Shown here: piece by piece, positions 25,484 to 33,909 of the stretch
Layout: each line of letters opens with the position of its first letter
Numbering within the stretch: position 1 is the first letter of the stretch
DNA from: Pseudomonas lijiangensis
Lineage (GTDB): Bacteria; Pseudomonadota; Gammaproteobacteria; Pseudomonadales; Pseudomonadaceae
Length of the DNA stretch: 64,000 nt
NCBI RefSeq assembly: GCF_018968705.1
Contig: NZ_CP076668.1
Coordinates: 4,785,001-4,849,000, forward strand
Direction of reading: 5' to 3'
The notes under the pieces: generated by a model
Database searches by the model: none
What the model was told of the DNA's origin: nothing
What the model saw: only the letters and a program-made list of their open reading frames with translations
Made by a program: the position numbers and the translations under genes

Positions 25484-26479
25484 ATGCCGATTCAACACAC
25501 CGCCCCGCTGCGGCGCGTAAGCATTCTTGCCACTGACAAAGTGTTCGCTTCCACCCTGATGCAGGCCAAGGACTTCTTCCATCTGGCCAGCCTGCGGTAC
25601 AGCAAGCAACTGGGACACGGCCTCAAGCCCGCCTTTGAAATTCGCCTGGTGAGCCCGGACGGCATGCCCGTCGGCAGCTTCAGCGACGTCACCCTGCCTG
25701 TAGACGGCCCGCTGTGCGAAAGCGACATCATCGTCATCCCGGCATTCTGGGACGATTTCGACAGCCAGTTGCAGCAATACCCACAGATTCTGCCCTGGCT
25801 GCGCGAACAGCACGCCAGCGGCGCCGTGCTGTGCGGCGAGGCCACCGGGGTTTTCTGGCTGGCCGAAGCCGGCCTGCTGGACGGCAAGGAAGCCACGACC
25901 TACTGGCGCTTCTTCAATACGTTCAGTGAGAGATTTCCCAAGGTCCTGCTCAATCAGGAAAAGCACCTGACAGACGCCGACAACCTGTATTGCGCAGGCG
26001 GCACCACCTCGGCGTGCGATCTCTACATTTACCTGATCGAACGCTTCTGCGGCTCCAACGTCGCCCAGGCAGTAGCCCGCGACATCCTCTATGAGGTGCG
26101 GCGCAGTTATTCACCGGGAAGGATAGGTTTTGGCGGCCAGAAGCTGCATCAGGACGTGATCATCCTGCAGATCCAGCACTGGCTTGAAGAGCACTTTGCG
26201 GACAAATTCCGCTTCGAAGACGTCGCCCGCAACCACGGCATGAGCATCCGCAACTTCATGCGCCGCTTCCAGGCCGCTACCGGCGACAAGCCGCTGCATT
26301 ATCTGCAACGCCTGCGCATCGAGACAGCCAAAGGCCTGCTCTCGGGCACCCGCAAGAGCATCAAGACCATCAGCTACGAAATTGGCTACGACGATGCGAG
26401 CTTCTTCGCCCGCCTGTTCCGCCAACACACCGAACTGTCGCCGAATCAGTATAGGCAGCAGTTTCAGCAGGCGGCGTAG
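25484..26479 (+). CDS. GlxA-family transcriptional regulator (DJ-1/PfpI + AraC)
   Basis: The 331-residue product combines an N-terminal DJ-1/PfpI (class I glutamine amidotransferase-like) domain, about residues 10-185, with a C-terminal AraC/XylS DNA-binding domain, about 230-330 (FEDVARNHGMSIRNFMRRFQAATGDKPLHYLQRLRIETAKGLL and ISYEIGYDDASFFARLFRQHTELSPNQYR). Relatives control carnitine, arginine or amine catabolism in Pseudomonas, but the ligand here cannot be read from the sequence. The residue where the amidotransferase cysteine would sit is alanine (EATG), so it probably senses rather than catalyses. It looks accessory to the conserved gene order. Confidence 0.88.
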   Translation: MPIQHTAPLRRVSILATDKVFASTLMQAKDFFHLASLRYSKQLGHGLKPAFEIRLVSPDGMPVGSFSDVTLPVDGPLCESDIIVIPAFWDDFDSQLQQYPQILPWLREQHASGAVLCGEATGVFWLAEAGLLDGKEATTYWRFFNTFSERFPKVLLNQEKHLTDADNLYCAGGTTSACDLYIYLIERFCGSNVAQAVARDILYEVRRSYSPGRIGFGGQKLHQDVIILQIQHWLEEHFADKFRFEDVARNHGMSIRNFMRRFQAATGDKPLHYLQRLRIETAKGLLSGTRKSIKTISYEIGYDDASFFARLFRQHTELSPNQYRQQFQQAA

Positions 26480-26484
26480 CGCCT

Positions 26485-26573
26485 GAAGCTACAAGCGGCA
26501 AGCTTTAAGCGGCAAGTAAAAGCAGAACGCAATCCGCCTTTACTTGCAGCTTACCGCTTGAAGCTTGCAGCTC
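26485..26573. repeat. Long imperfect palindrome of AAGC-type repeat (geneless copy)
   Basis: Two inverted arms of about 35 bp (26485-26523 and 26536-26573) fill the convergent gap between the regulator stop and the zapE stop. Each arm consists of GCAAGCTT / CAAGCGG-type words. The same words form the terminal inverted repeats around the four-helix gene at 32344-32835, so the two sites share an element family. The copy lies at the 3' ends of both neighbours and could also act as a transcription terminator. Confidence 0.75.
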
Positions 26574-26577
26574 TCCC

Positions 26578-27672
26578 CTAAGGCTTATGCGCCCGAGCCA
26601 GAAACTCGTGGGATTGCATTTCCAGCAAGCGGCTCAGGGTACGTGCGAATTCGAACGTCAGACGACCACCTGTGTACAGGTCCTTCAACTCAACCTCGGC
26701 CGAGATGATCAGCTTGACGTTGCGGTCGTAGAATTCGTCGACCATGTTGATGAAACGACGGGCGATGTCGTCGGTGGTGACGCTCATCTGCTCGACACCG
26801 CTCAGCAGAACGGCGTGGAAGATCTTGCCCAGTTCGATGTAGTCGTTCTGGCTGCGAGGCCCGTCGCACAGTTCGCGGAAGTCGAACCACGCTACGTCAT
26901 CACAGGTGCGCAAGGCGCGAATCTCGCGATTCTCGATGATCAGCACATCGTTTTCGATGGTCTGCGCGCAGTCGGGCGTCAGCGCCTTGAAGCTTTTGCG
27001 CAGGCTTTCCTCGGCAACGTCATTGAGCGGGAAGTGGAACAGTTCGGCCTGCTCCAGATGGCGCAGGCGATAATCGACGCCGCTGTCGACGTTGACGATG
27101 TCGGTGTTCTGCTTGATCAGGGCAATGGCTGGCAGGAAGCGGGCGCGCTGCAGGCCGTCCTTGTACAGGCCATCAGGCACGATGTTGGACGTCGCGACCA
27201 GGGTCACGCCATTCTTGAACAGCTCTTCCATCAAGGTGCCAAGGATCATGGCATCGGTAATGTCGGAGACGAAGAATTCGTCGAAGCAAATCACCCGCGC
27301 CTCGTCGGAAAAACGCTTGGCTATAAGAGTAAGCGGGTTTTTCTCGCCCTTGAGGGTTCTCATCTCTTCGTGCACGCGCTTCATGAAGCGGTGGAAGTGA
27401 GTCCGCACCTTCTGCTCGAACGGCAGAGCGTCGAAGAACGTATCGACCAGATAGGTCTTGCCCCGGCCCACGCCGCCCCAGAAGTACAAACCCTTGACCA
27501 GGGTCGGCTCTTTCTTGCCGAACAGCTTGCCGAACATGCCCGGCTTGCTGTTGTTAGCAGAAACCAGATCCTCGTACAGACGCTGCAAGTGACGCACAGC
27601 GTTTTCCTGCGCGGCATCGTGGAAGAAGTCAGGGCGTTTCAGATCTGCTTGATATCGTTCTAGAGGCGTCAT
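26578..27672 (-). CDS. zapE: Cell division ATPase ZapE (AFG1-like)
   Basis: ZapE is an AFG1/LACE1-type AAA ATPase that acts at the Z-ring in E. coli. The 364-residue product begins MTPLERYQADL and has Walker A GGVGRGKTYL, Walker B VICFDEFFVSD and sensor region LVATSNIVPDGLY. The start at ATG 27672 gives the normal length; upstream in-frame codons lie in the trpS terminator. It follows trpS with a terminator between, so it may have its own promoter or rely on read-through. Confidence 0.93.
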   Translation of the reverse strand: MTPLERYQADLKRPDFFHDAAQENAVRHLQRLYEDLVSANNSKPGMFGKLFGKKEPTLVKGLYFWGGVGRGKTYLVDTFFDALPFEQKVRTHFHRFMKRVHEEMRTLKGEKNPLTLIAKRFSDEARVICFDEFFVSDITDAMILGTLMEELFKNGVTLVATSNIVPDGLYKDGLQRARFLPAIALIKQNTDIVNVDSGVDYRLRHLEQAELFHFPLNDVAEESLRKSFKALTPDCAQTIENDVLIIENREIRALRTCDDVAWFDFRELCDGPRSQNDYIELGKIFHAVLLSGVEQMSVTTDDIARRFINMVDEFYDRNVKLIISAEVELKDLYTGGRLTFEFARTLSRLLEMQSHEFLARAHKP

Positions 27673-27690
27673 ATTCGCTAACAAGGCAAC

Positions 27691-27722
27691 AAAAAAGCGG
27701 GCCGACACTGTAGCGACGGCCC
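27691..27722 (-). terminator. Terminator downstream of trpS
   Basis: On the minus strand GGGCCG / CGGCCC (plus 27717-27722 and 27699-27704) forms a stem with a 12-nt loop, then GC and six T (27691-27696). It lies just after the trpS stop. Confidence 0.8.
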
Positions 27723-27735
27723 GGGGGAATGGCAA

Positions 27736-29082
27736 TCAATCCTGCAAGGCTTTGAGTTCAGCCAGCAAGCGCTCTATACCGGCCTGTACCGCTTCGGCAC
27801 TTTCAAACTGCGGGCTTTCAGCCTTGGCATTGCCAAAAGCCACCTCAAAGTGAAGATCACCGGCAATGATGATTGGCTCGGCTGGCCCAAGCAGACTTTT
27901 ACTGGCAGCGCCTGCCGTCTTGCCATCAGCGAACTTGTCCGACAGCAGCAACTGCTCGCCATCAGCCGCCAGCAGGCGGAAACGGAAGCTGCCGTCGTCC
28001 TCACGGAAACTCACAACCCGTGCGCCCTTGGCGGCTTTTTTCTTGCCGGTTTCGACATTCTGCGCAACCGTGCGGAAAGAGCGCAGGCCCACCGCTTCAC
28101 GCAGCTCTTCGAGGAACGGCGTCGCGGCACGACGGGCCTTCTGGGCACCGGCGAGCAGGATGTCTTCCAGGTCGGCAGGCCGCTCGATCAGGCTCAGGTA
28201 CTTCTCGCGGGCTTCGCTCAGCTCGCCATCCAGCAGCTTGAACAGACGATTCTTGGCCTCTCCCCAACCCAGGCCCTGCAGCAGCTCGGCACGGAACTCG
28301 GCCGACTGCTCGGCAGTGGAGAATGCCTGATAGAGCGTGAACAGGTGAGAGTTGTCCGGATCCTTCGCTTCGCCCGGGGCACGGGAGTCGGTGACGATGC
28401 GGGAAATGGCGTCCTTCATGTCCTTGGCGCTGCTGAACAACGGAATGGTGTTGTCGTAGCTCTTCGACATCTTGCGCCCATCCAGCCCCGGCAGCGTCGC
28501 AACGCTTTCCTCGATCAGGGCCTCAGGCATGACGAAGAATTCCTTGCCCTTGCCAAACAGGTGGTTGAAGCGCTGGCCGATATCACGGGCCATTTCGACG
28601 TGCTGAATCTGGTCACGACCGACCGGCACTTTATGGGCGTTGAACATCAGAATGTCGGCAGCCATCAGCACCGGATAGCTGAACAGGCCCATGGAGATGC
28701 CGGCATCCGGGTCTTCACCGGCCTCGACGTTCTTGTCCACGGAAGCCTTGTAGGCATGAGCACGGTTGAGCAGGCCCTTGCCAGCCACACAGGTCAGCAA
28801 CCAGGTCAGTTCCGGGATCTCGGGGATATCGGACTGGCGGTAGAAGGTCACACGATCGACATCCAGACCGGCAGCCAGCCAGGTCGCTGCGATTTCCAGA
28901 CGCGAGCGCTGAATGCGCTGCGGGTCGTCGCACTTGATCAAGGCGTGGTAATCCGCCAGGAAGTAGAAAGAATCGGCATCCTTCTGGCGACTGGCGACGA
29001 TGGCCGGGCGAATCGCGCCCGCATAATTGCCCAGATGGGGAGTGCCGGTGGTGGTGATACCGGTCAGGATACGAGTAGTCAT
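27736..29082 (-). CDS. trpS: Tryptophanyl-tRNA synthetase with C-terminal extension
   Basis: TrpRS is a class I synthetase that charges tRNA-Trp. The 448-residue product has the HIGH-equivalent TPHLGNY (residues 14-20), the KMSKS loop at 204-208 and the usual catalytic and anticodon domains to about residue 335. It is some 110 residues longer than the E. coli enzyme. The extra part starts with a Lys/Ala-rich linker (GKKKAAKG) followed by SFRFRLLAADGEQLLLSDKFADG, which resembles the small YegP/DUF1508 domain, and a helical end. Long forms are known to me from Pseudomonas, and their purpose is unclear. Confidence 0.95.
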   Translation of the reverse strand: MTTRILTGITTTGTPHLGNYAGAIRPAIVASRQKDADSFYFLADYHALIKCDDPQRIQRSRLEIAATWLAAGLDVDRVTFYRQSDIPEIPELTWLLTCVAGKGLLNRAHAYKASVDKNVEAGEDPDAGISMGLFSYPVLMAADILMFNAHKVPVGRDQIQHVEMARDIGQRFNHLFGKGKEFFVMPEALIEESVATLPGLDGRKMSKSYDNTIPLFSSAKDMKDAISRIVTDSRAPGEAKDPDNSHLFTLYQAFSTAEQSAEFRAELLQGLGWGEAKNRLFKLLDGELSEAREKYLSLIERPADLEDILLAGAQKARRAATPFLEELREAVGLRSFRTVAQNVETGKKKAAKGARVVSFREDDGSFRFRLLAADGEQLLLSDKFADGKTAGAASKSLLGPAEPIIIAGDLHFEVAFGNAKAESPQFESAEAVQAGIERLLAELKALQD

Positions 29083-29109
29083 GGCAGGTCGCTTATTCTA
29101 TGGCTGCAA

Positions 29110-29739
29110 TCAATTCGAGAGACGCGGCAGGACCAGATCTTTCAGGTCGGTCAGCTTGCCGTGAAAAAAGTGTCCGCATTCTGCCACTTTCAGCAGCTCA
29201 TGGGGGCGTTGCAGAAGCGCAGACCATGCATAGACCATTTCAGGATCAACGACTTCGTCGGTTTCCGGCTGAATGACCGTCAGCGGGCAGTTCTGCGGCA
29301 GCACGCTCTGATCTTTCAGACGCGATGCGGCAGCAGCCACCAGAAACAGATGCTTCAGTTGCTCTCCCTGGGCTTCAAGACGCCCGCCGAGTGTCGCCGC
29401 CACGTAACCGCCAAAGGAAAACCCCAGCAGCGTGATGGGCAGATCCGGCTGCTGTTCGCGCAGCCACTGCGCGACGGCAACCGCATCTTCCACCTCTTCC
29501 GGCCCGGCAACCGAGGTGCCAGCACTGGCACCGACGCCACGATAATTGAAACGTAACGTAACCAGACCGGCATCGCGTGCAGTACGCTGCAGCGTCGAAA
29601 CCACTTTATTGAGCATCGTCCCGCCCTGGATCGGGTTAGGATGACAAATCAGCGCCAGGCCCACGGCACCGGGCAGATCCTGATAAAGCGCCTCAAGCTG
29701 ACCTTCGGGGCCATCAATGAATACGGGGGTTTCACGCAT
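29110..29739 (-). CDS. Alpha/beta hydrolase
   Basis: The 209-residue product is a small alpha/beta-hydrolase of the type found next to trpS and yhcB in Pseudomonas; its substrate is unknown. The nucleophile elbow is GFSFGG, the oxyanion region is CHPNPIQGGTM, and the catalytic His is probably in ECGHFFHG near the C terminus with Asp in ETDEVVDPEMV. I chose ATG 29739 (MRETPVFIDG); an alternative ATG at 29805 would add 22 residues. It is divergent from yhcB and upstream of trpS on the same strand. Confidence 0.85.
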   Translation of the reverse strand: MRETPVFIDGPEGQLEALYQDLPGAVGLALICHPNPIQGGTMLNKVVSTLQRTARDAGLVTLRFNYRGVGASAGTSVAGPEEVEDAVAVAQWLREQQPDLPITLLGFSFGGYVAATLGGRLEAQGEQLKHLFLVAAAASRLKDQSVLPQNCPLTVIQPETDEVVDPEMVYAWSALLQRPHELLKVAECGHFFHGKLTDLKDLVLPRLSN

Positions 29740-29883
29740 GGACAAAATAAACTCCGTGACCTCGAAATGGATCGACTCGTCTAGCTGATTGTCTGTGGCT
29801 GACATATAAGCGACGCGTCGCGGGTATACAGCGCAGGTTAGAGCCGTTAACGTAAAGCAAAGCCGTTTATAGAGGAAGGACTC

Positions 29884-30321
29884 GTGGAACACTCGCTCTT
29901 AGTTTGGTTGTTGCCGACTCTTGCCCTGGTTGCCGGTGTCGTCATTGGTTTCCTGGTCGCACGTCTGCTGCCCAATACCGTTCCGAATAACACCCAGCGC
30001 CAGCTGGACAGCATTCAGGAGCGCTTCGATACCTATCAGAACGAGGTGGTCACTCACTTCAACAGCACGGCTACCCTGGTACAGAAACTTTCGCAAAGCT
30101 ATCAGGAAGTCCAGGAGCATCTCGCCGAGGGCGCCAACCGTCTGGCCCTTGACGAACTGACCCGCCAACGCCTGCTGGCGGCCTTGCACCCCGAGGCCAA
30201 TCAAGCGCCTCGCGACCGCCTTACACCGCCACGTGACAGCGAAGCCCCAAAGGACTACGCGCCCAAGGCACCCAACACGCCGGGCATGCTGGATGAGCAT
30301 TACGGTCTGAAAAAGCCGTAA
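29884..30321 (+). CDS. zapG: YhcB/ZapG family inner-membrane protein (DUF1043)
   Basis: YhcB, also called ZapG, is a small inner-membrane protein tied to cell division and envelope synthesis in E. coli. The 145-residue product starts at GTG 29884, seven bases after GGAAGGA. It has one N-terminal membrane helix (LLVWLLPTLALVAGVVIGFLVA), then a coiled-coil stretch (RQLDSIQERFDTYQNEVVTHF, QKLSQSYQEVQEHLAEGANRLA) and a proline-rich tail. A strong terminator follows. Confidence 0.9.
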   Translation: MEHSLLVWLLPTLALVAGVVIGFLVARLLPNTVPNNTQRQLDSIQERFDTYQNEVVTHFNSTATLVQKLSQSYQEVQEHLAEGANRLALDELTRQRLLAALHPEANQAPRDRLTPPRDSEAPKDYAPKAPNTPGMLDEHYGLKKP

Positions 30322-30334
30322 GCGACCGAAAAAC

Positions 30335-30373
30335 AAAAAGCCCGCCATTCAGATCGAATGGCGGGCTTTTTTG
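30335..30373 (+). terminator. Terminator of yhcB
   Basis: AAAAAGCCCGCCATTC, a 5-nt loop and GAATGGCGGGCTTTTTT form an 11-bp stem with U tracts possible on both strands. It lies 14 bp after the yhcB stop and can also serve the convergent cysNC transcript. Confidence 0.92.
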
Positions 30374-30385
30374 TTGGGGCTCCTT

Positions 30386-30434
30386 TTCGCGAATGAATTC
30401 GCTCCTACAGAGTGGGAGCGAATTCATTCGCGAA
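30386..30434. repeat. REPIN-type palindrome, copy 1
   Basis: A perfect 20-bp inverted repeat with arm TTCGCGAATGAATTCGCTCC and a 9-nt loop lies between the convergent yhcB and cysNC genes, 4 bp beyond the cysNC stop. Two more copies occur at 35950-35991 and 55689-55738. Such REP doublets are spread by RAYT transposases in fluorescens/syringae-group genomes; no RAYT gene is in this window. Confidence 0.9.
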
Positions 30435-30438
30435 GAAC

Positions 30439-32337
30439 TCAGATCGCGCCGCGGGTGCGCAACAAGTCCAGTACCCGCTTGACGCCCTCTTCCACGCTCA
30501 ACGACTGGGTATCGATCACCAGATCGGCATCCAGCGGTACGTCGTACGGGAAGGACTCACCTGGAATGTTGTCGCCTTCGGCGGCATACAGGCCTTGCGG
30601 ATCACGTTCACGGCAGATGGTTGGCGAAGCCTGGACATAAACAGTCAGCAGACGCTCCTTGCCCACCAGCGCCTTGGCGCGCTCGCGGCCTTCGGCATCC
30701 GGCGCAACGAAGGCTGCCAGGGTCAGCAGGCCGGCTTCGTTGAACTGACGGGCGACGTGAGCAGCACGGCTCCAGTTCTCGGTACGACCGGCACGGTCCT
30801 GTGGCAGGCCTTTGTTCAGGTCGTGACGCAGGTTCTGGCCATCGAGGACATAGACCGCACGCCCCATGTCGAACAGCTTGCGCTCGACCGCGTAAGCCAG
30901 CGTGCTTTTGCCTGCGCCCGACAGACCGCTGAACAGCACGGTAGCCGGTTGCTGGCCGAAACGCTGAGCACGCTCCTGAGTCGATACGTGAGCCAGTTCG
31001 CCATGATGATTCGCGCCACCAGCACTGACCGGCTTGGCGATGATCATGCCCGCCGCAACAGTGCCGTTGGTCAGGCGATCAATAACGATGAATGCACCGG
31101 TGGTGCGGTTGCTTTCGTAACCGTCCAGCGCGATAGGCGCATCAAGGCTGATCTTGACCCGACCAATCTCGTTCAACTGCAAGGAACTGGCAGGATCTTC
31201 GACCAGCGTGTTCACATCGACGCGGTGCGTGATGCTGGCAATCGAGCCCGGCACATAGCTGGTAGCGCGCTTGATGTCGTATTTCTTGCCCGGCAGCATC
31301 GGCTCTTCAGCCATCCACACCAGCATGGCATCGAACGCATCGCTGACTTGCGGGACGTTGTCGGCATGCACCAGCAGGTCGCCACGGGAGATATCGATCT
31401 CGTCTTCCATGGTCAGGGTGATAGCCTGGCCCGGACCGGCCTGTTCCAGCTCACCTTCGAAGGTGACGATGGATTTGACGCGGCTGCTCTTGCCCGAAGG
31501 CAACACGACGATCTCGTCGCCCTTGTGCACGATGCCACTGGCCAGGGTACCGGCGAAACCACGGAAGTTCAGGTTCGGGCGGTTGACGTACTGCACCGGG
31601 AAACGCAGGTCCGAGTAATTGCGGTCGTTGGAAATCTCTACGGTTTCGAGAATTTCCATCAGCGACTGGCCGGTGTACCAGGGCGAACGCTCGCTCTTGT
31701 TCACCACGTTATCGCCCTTGAGCGCCGACATCGGCACGAACGCCATGGTGGTCGGCTTGAAGGCCAGACCTTCGGCGAACTTCAGGTAATCGGCCTTGAT
31801 CGACTCGAAGACGCTCTCATCGAAGCCCTTGAGGTCCATCTTGTTGATGGCCACGACAATGTGCTTGATGCCCAGCAGCGAGGCGATGTAGCTGTGACGA
31901 CGGGTCTGGGTCTGCACGCCATAACGGGCGTCGACCAGAATGATCGCCAGATCGCAGGTCGATGCACCGGTCGCCATGTTGCGGGTGTACTGCTCGTGGC
32001 CCGGCGTATCGGCAATGATGAACTTGCGCTTGGCGGTCGAGAAATAGCGATAAGCGACATCGATAGTGATGCCCTGCTCCCGCTCGGCCTGCAGGCCATC
32101 CACCAGCAGCGCCAGATCCACGTCATCGCCGGTTGTGCCGGACTTCTTGGAGTCACGGGTAATGGCTTCCAGGTGATCCTCATAGATCATCTTGGAGTCA
32201 TGCAGCAGACGCCCGATCAGCGTGCTCTTGCCGTCATCGACGTTGCCACAGGTAAGAAAGCGCAGCATTTCCTTGCGTTCGTGCTGGCCCAGATAGGCGA
32301 GGATGTCCTCGCTGATCAATTCGGATTGATGGCTCAT
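30439..32337 (-). CDS. cysN: Sulfate adenylyltransferase large subunit fused to APS kinase
   Basis: CysNC is a fusion of the GTPase subunit of ATP sulfurylase and APS kinase, which with CysD makes APS and then PAPS for sulfate assimilation. The 632-residue product has an EF-Tu-like GTPase half (Walker [11 protein letters not shown] from residue 31, [17 protein letters not shown]) and a C-terminal kinase half with Walker [10 protein letters not shown] and [14 protein letters not shown] 32337 is the right start for the family ([12 protein letters not shown]). The gene is separated from cysD by the insertion at 32344-32835, and its best Shine-Dalgarno (GGAG, plus 32348-32351) lies inside the insertion's terminal repeat. 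Confidence 0.96.
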   Translation of the reverse strand: MSHQSELISEDILAYLGQHERKEMLRFLTCGNVDDGKSTLIGRLLHDSKMIYEDHLEAITRDSKKSGTTGDDVDLALLVDGLQAEREQGITIDVAYRYFSTAKRKFIIADTPGHEQYTRNMATGASTCDLAIILVDARYGVQTQTRRHSYIASLLGIKHIVVAINKMDLKGFDESVFESIKADYLKFAEGLAFKPTTMAFVPMSALKGDNVVNKSERSPWYTGQSLMEILETVEISNDRNYSDLRFPVQYVNRPNLNFRGFAGTLASGIVHKGDEIVVLPSGKSSRVKSIVTFEGELEQAGPGQAITLTMEDEIDISRGDLLVHADNVPQVSDAFDAMLVWMAEEPMLPGKKYDIKRATSYVPGSIASITHRVDVNTLVEDPASSLQLNEIGRVKISLDAPIALDGYESNRTTGAFIVIDRLTNGTVAAGMIIAKPVSAGGANHHGELAHVSTQERAQRFGQQPATVLFSGLSGAGKSTLAYAVERKLFDMGRAVYVLDGQNLRHDLNKGLPQDRAGRTENWSRAAHVARQFNEAGLLTLAAFVAPDAEGRERAKALVGKERLLTVYVQASPTICRERDPQGLYAAEGDNIPGESFPYDVPLDADLVIDTQSLSVEEGVKRVLDLLRTRGAI

Positions 32338-32343
32338 AGGGTT

Positions 32344-32379
32344 TAAGCTCCAAGTTGTAAGCTTCAAGCGGCAAGCTTG
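32344..32379. repeat. Inverted terminal repeat of cassette, cysN side
   Basis: The arm begins TAAGCTCCAAGTTGTAAGC and ends GGCAAGCTTG. It matches, in inverted orientation, the repeat at 32801-32835 (16 of the first 19 bases, then GGCAAGCT after a 7-base gap). It starts 6 bp upstream of the cysN start codon. Confidence 0.75.
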
Positions 32380-32390
32380 TCGGCGTACAA

Positions 32391-32732
32391 CTAGTCAGAA
32401 ATTTTGTTGATCAACCCGCTCAGCATTCTTGAAAGCTCACGAGTCTCAGTAATCCAGTCACTCGACAAAGAACTGGGCAAGTACCCTATCTCTTCCCCAA
32501 TGATGATTTGCGTACGCAACTCACCACAGGAGGCTTTGGCAATCCATAGAAACCGCGCCTTTTCCTTGGCAGTTCCACGTTCCATGCCTTCAGCGATATT
32601 CGACGGTACAGAGAGCGCCGAACGTGTGATCTGGTCCTTGAAACCAAAATCCCTGCACGTATGAAACCCTCTGTACACCGCAACTGCCAGATCCTTGCTT
32701 CTTTGCCAAACAACCAGCTTCTCAAAATCCAT
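32391..32732 (-). CDS. Four-helix-bundle protein (S23 / IVP family)
   Basis: The 113-residue product is a member of the four-helix-bundle family first seen as ORFs in 23S rRNA intervening sequences (S23/IVP; TIGR02436 type) and related in fold to Avd of diversity-generating retroelements. Family landmarks are the start [19 protein letters not shown], the central [21 protein letters not shown] and the C-terminal LSRMLSGLI helix. It has no membrane segment and no known enzyme motif. It sits between cysD and cysN, which are normally adjacent, and is bracketed by inverted repeats. Its base composition looks less GC-rich than its neighbours. Function is unknown. Confidence 0.9.
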   Translation of the reverse strand: MDFEKLVVWQRSKDLAVAVYRGFHTCRDFGFKDQITRSALSVPSNIAEGMERGTAKEKARFLWIAKASCGELRTQIIIGEEIGYLPSSLSSDWITETRELSRMLSGLINKISD

Positions 32733-32800
32733 TGGGAGCGCTCACATACGCCCACAAAGGGCGGCAACCTGCAAAACCCTGAAGCTACGCAATGTGCTTC

Positions 32801-32835
32801 CAACTTGCAGCTTGCCGCTTGTAACTTGAAGCTTA
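32801..32835. repeat. Inverted terminal repeat of cassette, cysD side
   Basis: Read on the minus strand this arm begins TAAGCTTCAAGTTACAAGC and continues GGCAAGCTGCAAGTTG. Its first three bases are the TAA stop codon of cysD (plus 32833-32835), so the cassette boundary coincides with the end of cysD. Confidence 0.75.
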
Positions 32836-33750
32836 GAAATACCCCTGACGTTTCTTTTCTTCCATCGAGCCTGCGCCGTCGTGGTCGATGACCCGGCCCT
32901 GGCGTTCGGAAGTTCGTGTCAGGAGCATTTCCTGGATGATGTCGGTCAGGCTCGTGGCTTCGGATTCGACGGCACCGGTCAGCGGGTAGCAGCCAAGGGT
33001 ACGGAAGCGCACTTTCTTTTTGACGATGCGGGCTTTTTCCTCGTCGGTAAGGTGCTCGAGGATGCGATCGTCGTCGATCATGATCAGGGTGCCGTTCTTC
33101 TCGATGACGTCGCGTTCGGCGGCGAAATACAGCGGCACGATCGGGATGCCTTCGAGGTAGATGTACTGCCAGATGTCCAGCTCGGTCCAGTTCGACAGCG
33201 GGAACACACGGATCGACTCGCCTTTGTTGACGTTGCCGTTATAGACGTTCCACAGCTCGGGACGCTGGTTCTTCGGGTCCCAGCGGTGCTTGCTGTCGCG
33301 AAACGAGTAGACACGTTCCTTGGCACGGGATTTTTCCTCGTCGCGCCGCGCGCCGCCGAAAGCTGCGTCGAAACCATGCTTGTCCAGTGCCTGCTTCAGG
33401 CCCTCGGTCTTCATGATATCGGTGTGCTTGGCGCTGCCGTGGGTGAACGGGTTGATGCCCTGCGCAACGCCATCCGGGTTGACGTGGGTGATCAGGTCCA
33501 GGCCCATTTCCTCGACCATCTTGTCGCGGAAGCGATACATTTCCTGGAATTTCCAGCGGGTATCGACGTGCATGACCGGGAACGGCAGCTTGCCTGGGAA
33601 GAAGGCCTTGCGCGCCAGATGCAGCATCACGGCAGAGTCCTTGCCGATCGAGTACAACATGACCGGGTTGTCGAACTCGGCGGCGACCTCGCGGATGATG
33701 TGGATGCTTTCCGCCTCCAGCTGTTTCAGATGCGTCAGTTTGTCAACCAT
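32833..33750 (-). CDS. cysD: Sulfate adenylyltransferase subunit 2
   Basis: CysD is the adenylyl-transferring subunit of ATP sulfurylase and works with CysN to activate sulfate. The 305-residue product has the PP-loop motif [11 protein letters not shown] (from residue 33), the [16 protein letters not shown] segment and the usual C-terminal end EEKKRQGYF. The protein is full length, and the stop codon is shared with the adjacent repeat. It is the first gene of the sulfate-activation pair and is preceded by a perfect hairpin at 33864-33886. Confidence 0.97.
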   Translation of the reverse strand: MVDKLTHLKQLEAESIHIIREVAAEFDNPVMLYSIGKDSAVMLHLARKAFFPGKLPFPVMHVDTRWKFQEMYRFRDKMVEEMGLDLITHVNPDGVAQGINPFTHGSAKHTDIMKTEGLKQALDKHGFDAAFGGARRDEEKSRAKERVYSFRDSKHRWDPKNQRPELWNVYNGNVNKGESIRVFPLSNWTELDIWQYIYLEGIPIVPLYFAAERDVIEKNGTLIMIDDDRILEHLTDEEKARIVKKKVRFRTLGCYPLTGAVESEATSLTDIIQEMLLTRTSERQGRVIDHDGAGSMEEKKRQGYF

Positions 33751-33863
33751 GGTTACTCACGGAGTGCAATCGTTGTGGGCCGGGAAAAATCCCCCCGGGC
33801 GGCCAGCGGGCCGTATTCGAGCCGCGCACTTTATCATGAGGCATACCGCATAATCAGCGCGCC

Positions 33864-33886
33864 GGATAGATCGAAACGATCTATCC
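33864..33886. repeat. Perfect 10-bp hairpin in the nif3-cysD spacer
   Basis: GGATAGATCG and CGATCTATCC are separated by AAA. There is no T run on either side, so it is not a standard terminator. It lies about 115 bp upstream of cysD and 24 bp past the nif3 stop; an operator or an RNA processing site are possible. Confidence 0.7.
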
Positions 33887-33909
33887 ATATAGCTCGGCGT
33901 TTGGACCTT

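Noticed and set aside
30412..32346. A 644-codon open frame on the plus strand over cysNC
   Set aside because: It mirrors the cysNC frame, has no recognisable domain and starts in the REPIN.
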